A DNA stretch of 64,000 nt from CAYZJR01 sp964503045 (GTDB taxonomy: Bacteria; Cyanobacteriota; Vampirovibrionia; Obscuribacterales; Obscuribacteraceae). The position numbers and the translations under genes are program-made. This document shows positions 43,720 to 52,975 of the stretch, piece by piece. A model generated the notes under the pieces. It was not told the DNA's origin, made no database searches, and saw only the letters and a program-made list of their open reading frames with translations. The stretch is taken from contig CAZCZI010000025.1 in NCBI GenBank assembly GCA_964503045.1, forward strand, positions 24,481-88,480, in the 5' to 3' direction. Every line of letters starts with the position of its first letter. Position 1 is the stretch's first letter.

Positions 43720-43848
43720 TCACCAAGCAAGTTTTTTCCTGCAACTAGAGAGAAACGAGAGTAGGTTAAGGCAATTACGCAGTCTGAGGGGGCTGCAGCC
43801 TGATACCTGCTCTTCCGCTTTTTGGGTCTTCGCGATACTAGCGAAATA

Positions 43849-44958
43849 CTACGGCTTAGCGGCTTTGGTCGGATTGTAGTTATCCCAGATCTCTTCAGCC
43901 TTCTTGTAATACTGATTAGCCTCGTCAACTTTATTGAGGCTACGCAAAACGGCCGCATAAGCTCGCATCGAATTGGCCAGGAGCGGCGGAAATCCAGCTT
44001 TGGAGCGTATTTCGATTGCCTCTTTTAAGCATGGCTCTGCTTCTTCGAAGCGGCGTGCGTCATGAAGAAGCGTTCCTAAAGAGTGCGCGCTTACTGCACA
44101 GTCGAGGTGATCTTCACCCAGCACCTGACGCCGCATGGTGAGCGCATAGCGATAGAGCTGTTCGGCTTCACTGAGCAAATGTTGCGAGCGAAAGAGATCG
44201 CCCAAAAGATGAACGCTTTCGGCGACAAGTGGATGACCCGGCCAAATTTCTTGCGTTTCGATTAGACGCGAATGTCTAAACAGCGTCTCTGCTTCGTCGA
44301 ACTTGCCCATGCGATACTTGTCCCGCGACAAAGAAAGCAAGTTGAGTGCAATAGATGAAAGGTCGTTGTTGCCCAAGCCTCTCTGCATGTTGGGTATCAA
44401 ACGATCGGCTCGCTTGAACATTTCATCGGCTTCTTTTGTCTTTTGCTCTTTTCTTAAGATAAGCGCCAGCGCTAAAGACGTAGTGCCGACTACGGGATGT
44501 TCTTCACCGACGCTGTTTTTGTAGATTTCTAGAGACTGTCCGACAAATTCTGCTGCTTTGCCGTAAGCGCCCATAGCAAAATACAGCCCGGCGAGATAGT
44601 TGAGTCTGGTGGCAGTGTTGGGGTGAGCATCCCCGAATTTCTTTCTTGTGAGTTCTAGGGCACGCAGATAGTGCCGTTCGGAGTCTTCGTAGCGATTGCG
44701 CACTCTGGATAAGACCCCCAGAGAATGCAACACGAACAGTCGCCCCTCGATATCATCCGGCCTGAGCGTTTCTCTCAGCGACAGAGTGTGCAGATAATGC
44801 TGCTCTGCCACATCATAATTGCCTCTTACATGGTTGCAATAAGCAAGCTGGTCGAGAATCGGAATCGCCGCGACATCAGCTCTGCCGCGTTGACCCTCGA
44901 CCTCCTGAAGCTGTTTTTGGAGGTCTTCGAGCAGCTTCTGATTGGAGTCATCTGCCAT
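43849..44958 (-). CDS. Cytoplasmic TPR protein (kinesin-light-chain type)
   Basis: 369 residues, no signal peptide, Gln/Leu/Glu-rich coiled start (about 5-25). About eight TPRs of 42 residues with the NPHV-like spacing of kinesin light chains: for example GRLFVLHSLGVLSRVRNRYEDSERHYLRALELTRKKFGDAHP and CAVSAHSLGTLLHDARRFEEAE, read in blocks. Ends soon after the last repeat. A cytoplasmic protein-binding scaffold. It is divergent from the ArsC-like gene, 140 bases away. Confidence 0.86.
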   Translation of the reverse strand: MADDSNQKLLEDLQKQLQEVEGQRGRADVAAIPILDQLAYCNHVRGNYDVAEQHYLHTLSLRETLRPDDIEGRLFVLHSLGVLSRVRNRYEDSERHYLRALELTRKKFGDAHPNTATRLNYLAGLYFAMGAYGKAAEFVGQSLEIYKNSVGEEHPVVGTTSLALALILRKEQKTKEADEMFKRADRLIPNMQRGLGNNDLSSIALNLLSLSRDKYRMGKFDEAETLFRHSRLIETQEIWPGHPLVAESVHLLGDLFRSQHLLSEAEQLYRYALTMRRQVLGEDHLDCAVSAHSLGTLLHDARRFEEAEPCLKEAIEIRSKAGFPPLLANSMRAYAAVLRSLNKVDEANQYYKKAEEIWDNYNPTKAAKP

Positions 44959-45098
44959 GGAAACTACTTACACATCACACTTACGCTGATTTTAGCATTG
45001 CCCAAGTCTCAGGTTGTGATCAACTGCGAATCATGAAGAAGCAGATTGTTAGTAAGATCCTGTTTTCTAACCCACACTGTTTGTCAACAGGAGCTTTC

Positions 45099-45461
45099 AT
45101 GCGTACCAAAAAAAGTGAAATCGACTGGATGTATCACCGAAAGAACTGCACGACTTGTCAACGATCCGATTCTTATCTTAACGAGCATGGCTTAACCGTC
45201 TCGCAGGTAGTTGACTGCAAGAAAGAACCCTTGGTTTTGAAAGACGCGAAAAAGCTGCTTGCAGGTGTTGACAAACTATATGCAACCAAGGGGCAGAAAG
45301 TTGTGTCTGTCGATCTGAAAGCCCAAAAACCTACAGACGAGCAGTTGGAATCTTTAATCATCGGTCCCAGCGGCAAGCTGCGAGCACCGACAATCAGGCA
45401 CGGCGCAGTCATGGTTGTCGGCTTCAACGAAGACATGTACGACGAAGCCCTTTCTAATTGA
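45099..45461 (+). CDS. ArsC/Spx-like thioredoxin-fold protein
   Basis: 120 residues from the ATG at 45099, fixed by AGGAG six bases upstream; the frame opens 22 codons earlier without a site. The N-terminal C17-x-x-C20 in KNCTTCQRS followed by a SYLNEHG helix is the arsenate-reductase/Spx pattern, and the APTIRHG segment near residue 100 contains the cis-Pro-like turn of that fold. Members either reduce arsenate or act as redox-sensing transcription partners; no ars genes are nearby, so neither can be assigned. It is followed by the HIT gene after 32 bases and is probably in one operon with it and panE. Confidence 0.8.
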   Translation: MRTKKSEIDWMYHRKNCTTCQRSDSYLNEHGLTVSQVVDCKKEPLVLKDAKKLLAGVDKLYATKGQKVVSVDLKAQKPTDEQLESLIIGPSGKLRAPTIRHGAVMVVGFNEDMYDEALSN

Positions 45462-45493
45462 TGCACGTCCATTTTTGAGAGGCTTGATTTGAG

Positions 45494-45982
45494 ATGGAAC
45501 ATATTTGGAGTCCGTGGCGATTTAAGTATTTGACTGGAGTTGCAACTGCCAACCCCGATTTGAAGTGTGTGTTTTGCGACCTGCCTCAGCAAAACGCTGA
45601 CGACAGAAATTTCATTGTTCATCGCGCCCATCACAACTTTGTCATACTCAATCTGTTCCCATATACGAGCGGACATCTCATGGTTGTTCCCTACCAACAC
45701 ACTCCTTCATTGGCTGAAGTTGACGAAAAGACAAGCTCTGAAATGATGCAGCTCACTAAGACTGCTCAACGAGCACTCGAGTCGGAATACAATCCGCACG
45801 GCTTCAACATCGGCATGAATCTTGGTGCCGCCGCTGGTGCCGGAGTGGCTGGGCACATTCACCTGCATGTGGTGCCCAGGTGGACTGGTGATGCGAATTT
45901 CGTCTCGGTGATTTCAGAAACAAGAGTGTTGCCGGAAGAGCTTCACGAAACTCATGTCAGATTGAAAAAGTACTTCAGTTAA
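45494..45982 (+). CDS. HIT-family nucleotide hydrolase / Ap4A phosphorylase-like
   Basis: 162 residues. It begins with MEHIWSPWR, typical of the bacterial diadenosine-polyphosphate branch of the HIT family, then a metal-binding CVFC pair near residues 27-30. The HIT triad is H121-x-H123-x-H125 in GHIHLHVVPRW, the middle residue of the HxHxH motif and the following His acting in catalysis. It cleaves dinucleoside polyphosphates or related nucleotidyl conjugates in the cytoplasm. Length is standard for the family. Second gene of the 45.1-46.9 kb group; panE follows after 23 bases. Confidence 0.92.
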   Translation: MEHIWSPWRFKYLTGVATANPDLKCVFCDLPQQNADDRNFIVHRAHHNFVILNLFPYTSGHLMVVPYQHTPSLAEVDEKTSSEMMQLTKTAQRALESEYNPHGFNIGMNLGAAAGAGVAGHIHLHVVPRWTGDANFVSVISETRVLPEELHETHVRLKKYFS

Positions 45983-46005
45983 AACTCGCCAGGAAATTTG
46001 TGTCA

Positions 46006-46941
46006 ATGAAAATTGCAGTTATGGGAACAGGTGGCGTCGGCGGCCTATTCGGAGCGCGGCTTGCTAAGGCTGGTTTCGATGTTTCATTCATAGCTCGTGG
46101 AGCACATCTGGCAGCTATAAAAAAGCGTGGACTGAAGATAATTAGCGAGCATCGAGGTGACGTGCACCTTGAATCTCCACATGCAACCGATGACCCTTCT
46201 GAAGTTGGTGAGGTCGACTTTGTTTTCTTCACCGTCAAGCTTTGGGACACAGAATCCGCAGCTCAGTCCATTCGTCCAATGGTTGGACAAAAAAAGAATA
46301 CTGGTGTAATTTCATTTCAAAATGGCGTGCAACGCGATGATGTTTTGCGTTCTGTCTTGGGTGCAAAACATGTGCTTGGCGGTATAAGTTATGTTGCCGC
46401 CACCATTCAAGAACCGGGTGTAATTTGTCAGCGGGGATACGTTCAAAAGCTTGTATTTGGCGAGTATTCCGGTGACCGTACGCAGCGCGTTTGCAGGCTG
46501 GCCGAGGCGTGCGCGAAAGCCGAAATAGAGTGCGACATTCCGCCGGATATCGAAAAGGCATTGTGGGAAAAATTTGTCTTTCTTGTCGCGATGAGCTCAG
46601 TTACTGCGTCAACCAGGCAGCAAATTGGTGCTGTTCGATCAAACCCCGACACGCGCAATCTGCTTGTCGATGTGATGAAGGAGGCTATGCAAGTCGGACG
46701 CGCAAAGGGTGTCAAACTTTCAGATGATCTAGTCGATCGTCAACTTGCTTACATGGAGGCGCTTGCTCCAGACGTCACAGCTTCGATGGAACACGATTTG
46801 CGGAACGGCAACCGCCTGGAGTTGCCATGGCTCAGCGGTGCTGTCGTGCAGTTGGGCAAGGAGCTAAACGTTAAAACGCCTGTCAATCAAGTTCTCTATT
46901 CCGTTTTGTCTCCCTACGTAATGGGTCGCCAGAACGTGTAA
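46006..46941 (+). CDS. panE: 2-dehydropantoate 2-reductase (ketopantoate reductase)
   Basis: NADPH-dependent reduction of ketopantoate to pantoate in pantothenate and coenzyme A synthesis. 311 residues with a Rossmann GxGxxG at the N-terminus (MGTGGVGGLFGA), the VKLWD motif with the catalytic-region Lys near residue 73, QNGVQRDD near 105, and the ApbA_C helical domain (about 180-300) with MSSVTASTRQ and the NGNRLELPWLSGAVVQLG signature. ATG at 46006 is chosen by family alignment; a GTG two codons earlier is possible and is closer to AGGA at 45991. Other ketoacid reductases share this fold, so substrate is probable, not certain. Confidence 0.88.
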   Translation: MKIAVMGTGGVGGLFGARLAKAGFDVSFIARGAHLAAIKKRGLKIISEHRGDVHLESPHATDDPSEVGEVDFVFFTVKLWDTESAAQSIRPMVGQKKNTGVISFQNGVQRDDVLRSVLGAKHVLGGISYVAATIQEPGVICQRGYVQKLVFGEYSGDRTQRVCRLAEACAKAEIECDIPPDIEKALWEKFVFLVAMSSVTASTRQQIGAVRSNPDTRNLLVDVMKEAMQVGRAKGVKLSDDLVDRQLAYMEALAPDVTASMEHDLRNGNRLELPWLSGAVVQLGKELNVKTPVNQVLYSVLSPYVMGRQNV

Positions 46942-46979
46942 AATGTGCTCGCTAACCCTGTGCGACCGAATCGAGAGGC

Positions 46980-48173
46980 ATGATGTCAAAGTCCATTTTC
47001 TCAACTTGCGCGACCCTAATCGCTTTTGGATTGGCTGTCTCGTTGCAACTTGAAAGCAGCGCTAAATCGGATGTCGGGAGCATCGTTGGAAAGGAATCTT
47101 CCACCGCCGCCGCAAAGTCAAAGCCCAGTCAGGTCGAGATGGTGCGGTTCGAGAGCACAGACAAAACCATTTCTTTTGATTACCCTCGAGACTGGGTAGT
47201 AAGCGACGATATGGAGGTGCCTAGAATCTTTCAGGCCTATAGCACCGACCGTAATGCAAACATCATCTTCAGCGTTCAGGATTTGCCAACGGACATGTCG
47301 CTCGACGCGTTCGTCAAGATCACAGCGGACGATTTGGCAAACAAAAAGTCCAAAATCACTCCGGTTCAAACGTCAATCGATTCGCTCACCATCAATGGTG
47401 CGCCTGCGCGGAGACTCACGTATAGCACCATGGTACAACGAATGGACGGAGGAAGCCTGACTCAGTCGCTGTACATCACAGTCAAAGGGCATAAGGCCTA
47501 CATGCTCTGTTCGACGATGAAAGATCCGGTTCAACAAGTAAATCAAGATATCATCGATACCGTCGTGAGCAGTATCAAAGTAGAAGAAACGATACTGCGG
47601 TCAATTGCGGTAATAAAACAAGACAGTGACAGTGCAATAAGCAATACGCAAGAGTTCAAAGATGCGAAGTGTGGTTTGACGGCGCAGCTGCCGGCTCAGT
47701 GGAAGTCCGACGAATCTGGCACGCCCAAAGTATTTTCGGTTGGCAACGGAATGGGCGTCTCGCTGATACTCACAAGTGAAGCACTGCCCGAAGGGGCTGA
47801 CATTCCGGTGGACATTTATGCCAACAAAGTAGTGGATTTAGTGCTGGCTGATCCTTCAAGGACTTCCAAGAAACTTGAAGATCATGAGTTGACGGTTAAT
47901 GGCACCGTGATGAGAAAGATTGTTATGCAGAGTGACATTCCTGCGAAAAACCTGAACGGACGGCCTCTCATTGGAAGGCAATTGCTTTATCTTTTCATCA
48001 AAGATGGAAGAAGCTACGGTTTGATCGGTTCAACGGTGGAGGCTTGGTATTCGCTCTATGAGCCAGTCTTTACTGGAGTGCTGAAATCTATGCAATTTGC
48101 TGCACCATCGACATCACAACCGACATCGAATTCTGATACATCGTCTAATTCTAAGGAAAACTCCTCTAACTAG
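46980..48173 (+). CDS. Exported protein with two PsbP/DUF1795-like domains
   Basis: 397 residues with a signal peptide (about 1-28). Two tandem domains of the PsbP/MOG1/DcrB type, about 55-200 and 220-370: each opens with an FDYPRDWVV or LTAQLPAQWK strand, has an SV-DLP or TSEALP strand, a helix, a conserved basic strand (ARRLTYSTM, MRKIVMQSD) and ends VVSSIK or VLKSMQF. The C-terminal 25 residues are Ser/Asn-rich. Proteins of this fold are periplasmic or lipid-anchored and mostly of unknown role. It is followed after 12 bases by a single-domain relative, so both are likely co-expressed. Confidence 0.75.
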   Translation: MMSKSIFSTCATLIAFGLAVSLQLESSAKSDVGSIVGKESSTAAAKSKPSQVEMVRFESTDKTISFDYPRDWVVSDDMEVPRIFQAYSTDRNANIIFSVQDLPTDMSLDAFVKITADDLANKKSKITPVQTSIDSLTINGAPARRLTYSTMVQRMDGGSLTQSLYITVKGHKAYMLCSTMKDPVQQVNQDIIDTVVSSIKVEETILRSIAVIKQDSDSAISNTQEFKDAKCGLTAQLPAQWKSDESGTPKVFSVGNGMGVSLILTSEALPEGADIPVDIYANKVVDLVLADPSRTSKKLEDHELTVNGTVMRKIVMQSDIPAKNLNGRPLIGRQLLYLFIKDGRSYGLIGSTVEAWYSLYEPVFTGVLKSMQFAAPSTSQPTSNSDTSSNSKENSSN

Positions 48174-48185
48174 GGTGGTTGCGAA

Positions 48186-48800
48186 ATGAAGTCCAGAGCT
48201 CTCATTGCCACTTCTGCCGCAGTATTCGTCACGCAAATTTTTCTTGCACAGTCCTATGTGTGTGCCCAACCTGGCACTTCATCGACTAGCCGCGAAGCTG
48301 CTGTAACCGAAAATAAGCGCGTCACTCAGATTGCGGAAGAGGCGCTCAAAAACTTGAAACAACAAACCTATCAGGATGATGGCATAAAGCTCGATCTTCC
48401 ATCGAATTGGCCGGCTGGAAAAGATCTTGATTCATCAGAAATTTTTCGATTTGAAACAGATCCAGGTGTTTCGATTCGAATGACTGTCTCGGATACTCCA
48501 ACGGCATCGCTTGAAGAGTTTTCTCAGAAGCTTGGTGCCAAATTCAACGCGCGCCCGGAATTGCACACCAAGCTAGTATCCGAGCAGCAAGGTGTCAGCA
48601 ATGGAGTGGAGGTGCGTCGTCTCGTCGTAGAAACCGATTCAGAAAAGGACGGCAAAGCAGTAAAGCGCCGCCAGCTTCTGTACTTGATGCTCAAAAACGG
48701 AAAGCGTTACGCGCTCGGTGGCGCGGTAGATGGGCCTATAGCACCGATGGAACCGTTATTCGATAAGATATTGGACTCGCTTCGGTTCTTGGAAAACTAA
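48186..48800 (+). CDS. Exported protein with one PsbP/DUF1795-like domain
   Basis: 204 residues with a signal peptide (about 1-28, ending YVCAQ). One domain equivalent to each half of the preceding protein: LDLPSNWPAG, IRMTVSDTP, a LEEFSQKLGAKF helix, EVRRLVVETD and ILDSLRFLEN. The shared GRQLLYLFIKDGRSYGL / RRQLLYLMLKNGKRYAL block shows that it is closest to the second domain of its neighbour. Its own function is unknown. It converges with the gene at 48838-50250. Confidence 0.75.
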   Translation: MKSRALIATSAAVFVTQIFLAQSYVCAQPGTSSTSREAAVTENKRVTQIAEEALKNLKQQTYQDDGIKLDLPSNWPAGKDLDSSEIFRFETDPGVSIRMTVSDTPTASLEEFSQKLGAKFNARPELHTKLVSEQQGVSNGVEVRRLVVETDSEKDGKAVKRRQLLYLMLKNGKRYALGGAVDGPIAPMEPLFDKILDSLRFLEN

Positions 48801-48837
48801 ACCAAGCCCGTCATTCAGGTCCACAATTGGGACTTCG

Positions 48838-50250
48838 CTAGTTCTTAGCCTTATTCGCGGCGTCCTTTTTTGGTTCAAGAGGAAGCTGCATAAATCCTTG
48901 GTGCTGCACAATATTGCTGCCGATTTCGCCTACCTGCTCATACACTCTGGCTCCAAATCCTGCATGCGTTCCTTTCTTCACACCCAAGAGCCAGTCTGTC
49001 ATCGTTTGAATGTTGAAACTATGATTCTGTAGTTTCAGCCCAAGCACTTTATCTGTTGCCGCACCGCGCCCAGAAGGCATGTAGCGCCACATTCCGTCTA
49101 TGCTTTGAAACAACTGCCCTGAGCTTGTCTCAACTTCTGCAATCAGACCACGGGTTCCGGTTGTGATGGTGGTGCCATCGCCGGTGCTGATCGACGAACT
49201 TGATTTTGCCTGAGTTTTTGCTCCCGATGGATGCGATTCGAAGTAGATTGAAGGGTCTTTCCCGATGAATGAAGATGATTTGCCGACACCACCCGCGCTT
49301 GAACCCATCACCATGTTCACGTCTGTATGAGTGCCATCGGCGTGGAGTATTCGCGAAAGTTCCAACTTGCGGCGCAGCCCAAGCATTGATGTTTGGCTTT
49401 CGAACCACAAACCTGTTCCATCCTTAGCCAATACCAACACGTTGCCATCTTGGGTCGATGCAAACTGAGTACCATCAGGCAACTCTCTCAGTTTGATTTC
49501 TTTGCCGAGCAGCTTGTTCAAATCGATACCGTGCGTCGCGCTCTCGATCTTCGCCTGCTTGCCGAAGGCTGTTGCAATTTCACCAAGCGGCTTCGTGCCT
49601 GGGCTAGACGCTGACGCCGGTGGCGCTGTGGTTTTCGCCAGTGCAGCTTCTATTTCGGCAGCAGCAACCCGCTTTTCCGTATAGCCTTGCAAGAATGCAC
49701 CGAATTTTGTCGGAGCCAGATAACGATCGGCAAGTTTGGCGCCGGCAATTCCACCGCCAATCGCCAAACCATAGTTGAACACTGCATCTCCGACGTTATT
49801 GCCGAGGTCCACCTTCGCTTTTTCGAGGTGTTCTGGGTTTTCCCAAACATCTTGCATCGGCTTGCCGAATCGCATGCCGATGTCCACTGTTGCAGCTGCG
49901 ATAAAGCCGCGACCCAGCCAGGTCGTCGCCCCTGCAATCAATGGGCGCGGATTGCGCGCCAAAAGACACAACCCAGACCCGATTGCCAGTCCTCCGAACA
50001 GCTCAACGCTGTTTCTCAGCTTGTGGTCCCAGGCGTCGCGCACGCTGTTAGTCACGCCGTCAACGAGATTACCGGGAAGGCTCCCTAGAAGCCTTGCTTC
50101 GTTGGCGAGCTTTTCAGAGGTTGCTAGGTCAGCACCATTTGTATTGCCGGCGGACTTGATTTCAACCGTATTTCCGAGCATCGACCCCGATAGCGAGTGC
50201 TGGTCGGCACCAACATTATTGGACTTAGTTTCAGATTCCCAGCGAATCAT
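48838..50250 (-). CDS. Unknown protein with hydrophobic central region
   Basis: 470 residues from the ATG at 50250; a TTG eight codons earlier has no ribosome site. Polar N-terminus (~60 residues), two Gly/Ala/Leu-rich hydrophobic stretches (near 78-130 and 145-165), a helical linker, and a beta-rich C-terminal half (about 250-430) with repeated D-G-T elements such as LPDGTQFASTQDGNVLVL. No signal peptide at the very start. The combination of a Gly-rich membrane-active part and a D-G-T beta domain resembles large surface or secreted proteins, but I recognise no family. Confidence 0.72.
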   Translation of the reverse strand: MIRWESETKSNNVGADQHSLSGSMLGNTVEIKSAGNTNGADLATSEKLANEARLLGSLPGNLVDGVTNSVRDAWDHKLRNSVELFGGLAIGSGLCLLARNPRPLIAGATTWLGRGFIAAATVDIGMRFGKPMQDVWENPEHLEKAKVDLGNNVGDAVFNYGLAIGGGIAGAKLADRYLAPTKFGAFLQGYTEKRVAAAEIEAALAKTTAPPASASSPGTKPLGEIATAFGKQAKIESATHGIDLNKLLGKEIKLRELPDGTQFASTQDGNVLVLAKDGTGLWFESQTSMLGLRRKLELSRILHADGTHTDVNMVMGSSAGGVGKSSSFIGKDPSIYFESHPSGAKTQAKSSSSISTGDGTTITTGTRGLIAEVETSSGQLFQSIDGMWRYMPSGRGAATDKVLGLKLQNHSFNIQTMTDWLLGVKKGTHAGFGARVYEQVGEIGSNIVQHQGFMQLPLEPKKDAANKAKN

Positions 50251-50375
50251 TTTTGGATACCGGCTCCGGGGCAACTATATCGTTATCTAATTGAGGTCTT
50301 TTGTCATTGGGAAAAGTCCCATTAGTGGGCTCTTTTTAAGGGGGTTTTTATCACATGGGGATGGAACACTGGGCG

Positions 50376-50455
50376 CGTGATCACGAGATCAATGCAGCGA
50401 ATGGGACACGAATTTCGTGATCACGCGGCGCGTGATCACGCGGCGCATGATCATG
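50376..50455. promoter_or_regulatory. Array of TGATCA palindromes in a 418-bp intergenic region
   Basis: CGTGATCACG occurs at 50376-50385, 50416-50425 and 50431-50440, and CATGATCATG at 50446-50455. The last three are spaced exactly 15 bases apart, and a further palindrome CACGAA-T-TTCGTG (50407-50419) overlaps the second. The array lies between divergent genes (starts at 50250 and 50669), the expected place for operators. The rest of the region shows no gene. Confidence 0.7.
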
Positions 50456-50668
50456 TGTGGCGAGAACCCGTCGATTTAAGGCTACAAAAAGTCAGAGACC
50501 GAAAGACCACCAACACAGTTCGTTACGAAGTACATGGCGCAAATACCTGCTGAATGACGCTTTCGAGTCTACTACCGCGTGATTTGAAAATCAGATGAGC
50601 CCGCCACGTGGAATCCGCTATCTGCCAGGGCATAAGGGGTTTGGACCCGGAACCATACACTGCCAAGC

Positions 50669-52030
50669 GTGAAAACAAACAATATCGGTGAGCTGAAGCA
50701 GCTGCTGAAGCTGCAAGAGTCTGTGCACGGTGCCGAAAGCATGCACTATGCCAAGGCATTGTGTAATCTTGCAGGCGCCCATCAAGCCTCCGGAGACCTT
50801 CAAAGTGCAGCCGGATGCTACATCAAGGCGCTGCAAATTACCGATAAAAATGGCGATTCACTGAGGTCTGAAGAGATTCGCCAATCACTTTTGGCGATAA
50901 AACAGGGTTTGACCGGTGCGACGCCGGAGGAAGACGAAGAGAGTTTGAGGATAAGCTCCGCACGCATTCCGGTGTTCACCCCGGAGTCTCAGGCGCTCAA
51001 TCCATCGCAAGAGATGGTTATCCCCGAAGCGGCTAAGGCTCTCGAGGCTCCGGCACCGCCTGGACCTTCGGCTTCGCAACTATTGGAAGAGCTCAGCGCC
51101 GCCGAGAGCCGTGACCATTTAGGCGAGGCAATCGTGTCTGCCAGAGCTGAAGTCGCACGCATGAGACGTTTGATGGGCAACAACAGCACCCAGGTTGCCG
51201 ATGCCCTCGTGGAGCTTGCCGATCTCTATTCTCGTCAAAAGATGACTGACGAGATGGAAGACGTCTTGCTTGAGGCCCTCCGCATCAGAGAAACAGCGCT
51301 TGGTCGTGACCACATGACTGTTTCCATCGATTTAAAGAACTTAGGGCGTTTGTACTATGCCACCGAAAAGTATGAAATGGCAGAGGCAGTCTTGATTCGC
51401 GCCATGGAAATGTGCGAGTCGGCGCTTGGGTTGTATCACCCTCAGGTGGCTGACATTGCCGAGCTCTACTCTCGAATTCTCAAGAAAACGAATCGACTCG
51501 AAGAAGCCCAAGAGCTGGATCAACAGGTTGAAGAGAGCCGTTCGAGACACACATCCGAGTGGGCAACATTCCGTAGATCGGCTCAAAAAGCCATGGAAGT
51601 CGAAAATTACTACGAGGCCCAAGCTATGTGGCTTGCCGCCATGGAAGAAGCAAGCGATTTTGAGCCTGAAGATCCCCGAATCATCACGACTTTAGAAAAC
51701 CTTGCCGAGGTGTATTGGAAACGCGGGAAGTATGACAAAGCCGAACCTCTGTGCAAGAGAATTCTTCAAATGACGGAGTTTGTGCTGGGCGAAGACCATA
51801 TTGACGTCGCACTCGCTGCCAACAATCTCGCGCTATTGTGCCAACGCCAAGGCAAGTACTCCGAAGCAGTAACGTATTTCGGTAAGGCTGCCGCCATTAA
51901 GGAAAAGCTCTTGGGACAAGACAATCCCGATGTGATCGCCACCCGTGAGTCCTTGGAAGAAGCGAAAGACGAGTTGAAACATCAGATAGAAGCCAAGGCT
52001 TCCAAGCGCAACAAGCTTTTCCAACAATGA
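50669..52030 (+). CDS. Cytoplasmic TPR protein
   Basis: 453 residues, GTG start, no signal peptide. Short TPR pair at the N-terminus (about 10-70), a Pro/Ala/Glu-rich linker (about 85-140), then about six kinesin-light-chain-type TPRs (about 150-430), for example DALVELADLYSRQKMTDEMEDVLLEAL and ALAANNLALLCQRQGKYSEAV, each followed by a LG-DH or GLYHP turn. The C-terminal helix is charged. The palindrome array lies upstream. No ribosome site stands out before the GTG, so the start is tentative. Confidence 0.82.
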   Translation: MKTNNIGELKQLLKLQESVHGAESMHYAKALCNLAGAHQASGDLQSAAGCYIKALQITDKNGDSLRSEEIRQSLLAIKQGLTGATPEEDEESLRISSARIPVFTPESQALNPSQEMVIPEAAKALEAPAPPGPSASQLLEELSAAESRDHLGEAIVSARAEVARMRRLMGNNSTQVADALVELADLYSRQKMTDEMEDVLLEALRIRETALGRDHMTVSIDLKNLGRLYYATEKYEMAEAVLIRAMEMCESALGLYHPQVADIAELYSRILKKTNRLEEAQELDQQVEESRSRHTSEWATFRRSAQKAMEVENYYEAQAMWLAAMEEASDFEPEDPRIITTLENLAEVYWKRGKYDKAEPLCKRILQMTEFVLGEDHIDVALAANNLALLCQRQGKYSEAVTYFGKAAAIKEKLLGQDNPDVIATRESLEEAKDELKHQIEAKASKRNKLFQQ

Positions 52031-52138
52031 TAGTTTTGGATAGCGACTAGCAACGCCTCTCACCGGGCATTAAAAGTAATGATGCAGTAGATCGAGGCTC
52101 CTGCGATCAGGAATCCACATTCTGGGATGAGAGATAAA

Positions 52139-52939
52139 ATGTCTGACCTCACAGCAATTTTCATAGGATTATCTGTCCTTGGACTGTTACTACTCTTTTT
52201 TGGTTTCTTTGGTTCTGTTCTCAACTTCAGAAAAGACGAAAGCAAAGACGATCGAATTGCATTTTTCAGAAAGGTTGAAGAGGCTCGCGAAGTTGAATTG
52301 CTCGAGAAGAAACCCGTCCAATACGACGTATCGGGAATTTGGCGAGGCATCGGCGCCGCATACTTTGGTATTGGGCGAAACATCGAATTCGATCTAAAGC
52401 AGCATTATTCAGAAGTGAAAGGAACCCTCAGCGACAACTTCGGCACCGCAAACCTGCAAGGGTATTTTGTGTGGCCGTACATCTGGTTTGACGTGAAGCG
52501 AGACGTCACAGTATTTGAGTTTCGAGGGGAAGTCAAAGAGTCAAAAGACGGATCTTCCATTGAAGGTTTTTATCGATATCTCTCGAGCGATGCATTATGG
52601 ACGGTGCACCAAATTGCAAAATATACGGCGGAAGAAGTGGCATCTGAAGAAGTATCGGACGATGGAGAAAAGTCTGATGGTGAAGAACAATCAGATGCTG
52701 ACGGTGCGGCAGAAGCTTCCCCAGATGATCAAACTTCGACCGAACCACAAAGAACTGCAGCCGTCGTTGCAGGAATGGTCGTAAAAGATAGAGGTTCGCC
52801 GACTGCAACCGAAATAGATCTTGGTGGTCCATCGCGTTTTGGAGGGACCAATCCTGGTAAGTGTGCAGATTGCGGTCAAGAACTCGAAGAAATGCTTTCG
52901 TTTTGTATTTACTGCGGAAGAAAGAAAGGCGCCGTTTGA
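52139..52939 (+). CDS. Membrane-anchored protein with C-terminal zinc ribbon
   Basis: 266 residues from the ATG at 52139 (GAGAG seven bases upstream; another ATG four codons earlier is worse placed). One N-terminal membrane segment (about 4-27), a soluble beta-rich domain (about 55-165) with W-R-G-I-G and WPYIWFDVKRD segments, an acidic Glu/Ser/Asp linker (about 165-220) and a C-terminal zinc ribbon with two C-x2-C knuckles (CADC and CIYC). The zinc ribbon faces the cytoplasm if the anchor is oriented by the charged residues after it. No full-length family recognised. Confidence 0.75.
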   Translation: MSDLTAIFIGLSVLGLLLLFFGFFGSVLNFRKDESKDDRIAFFRKVEEAREVELLEKKPVQYDVSGIWRGIGAAYFGIGRNIEFDLKQHYSEVKGTLSDNFGTANLQGYFVWPYIWFDVKRDVTVFEFRGEVKESKDGSSIEGFYRYLSSDALWTVHQIAKYTAEEVASEEVSDDGEKSDGEEQSDADGAAEASPDDQTSTEPQRTAAVVAGMVVKDRGSPTATEIDLGGPSRFGGTNPGKCADCGQELEEMLSFCIYCGRKKGAV

Positions 52940-52975
52940 ACAGCGCCTCGCCTTACTGCATTGTGGTTTGTTGGT

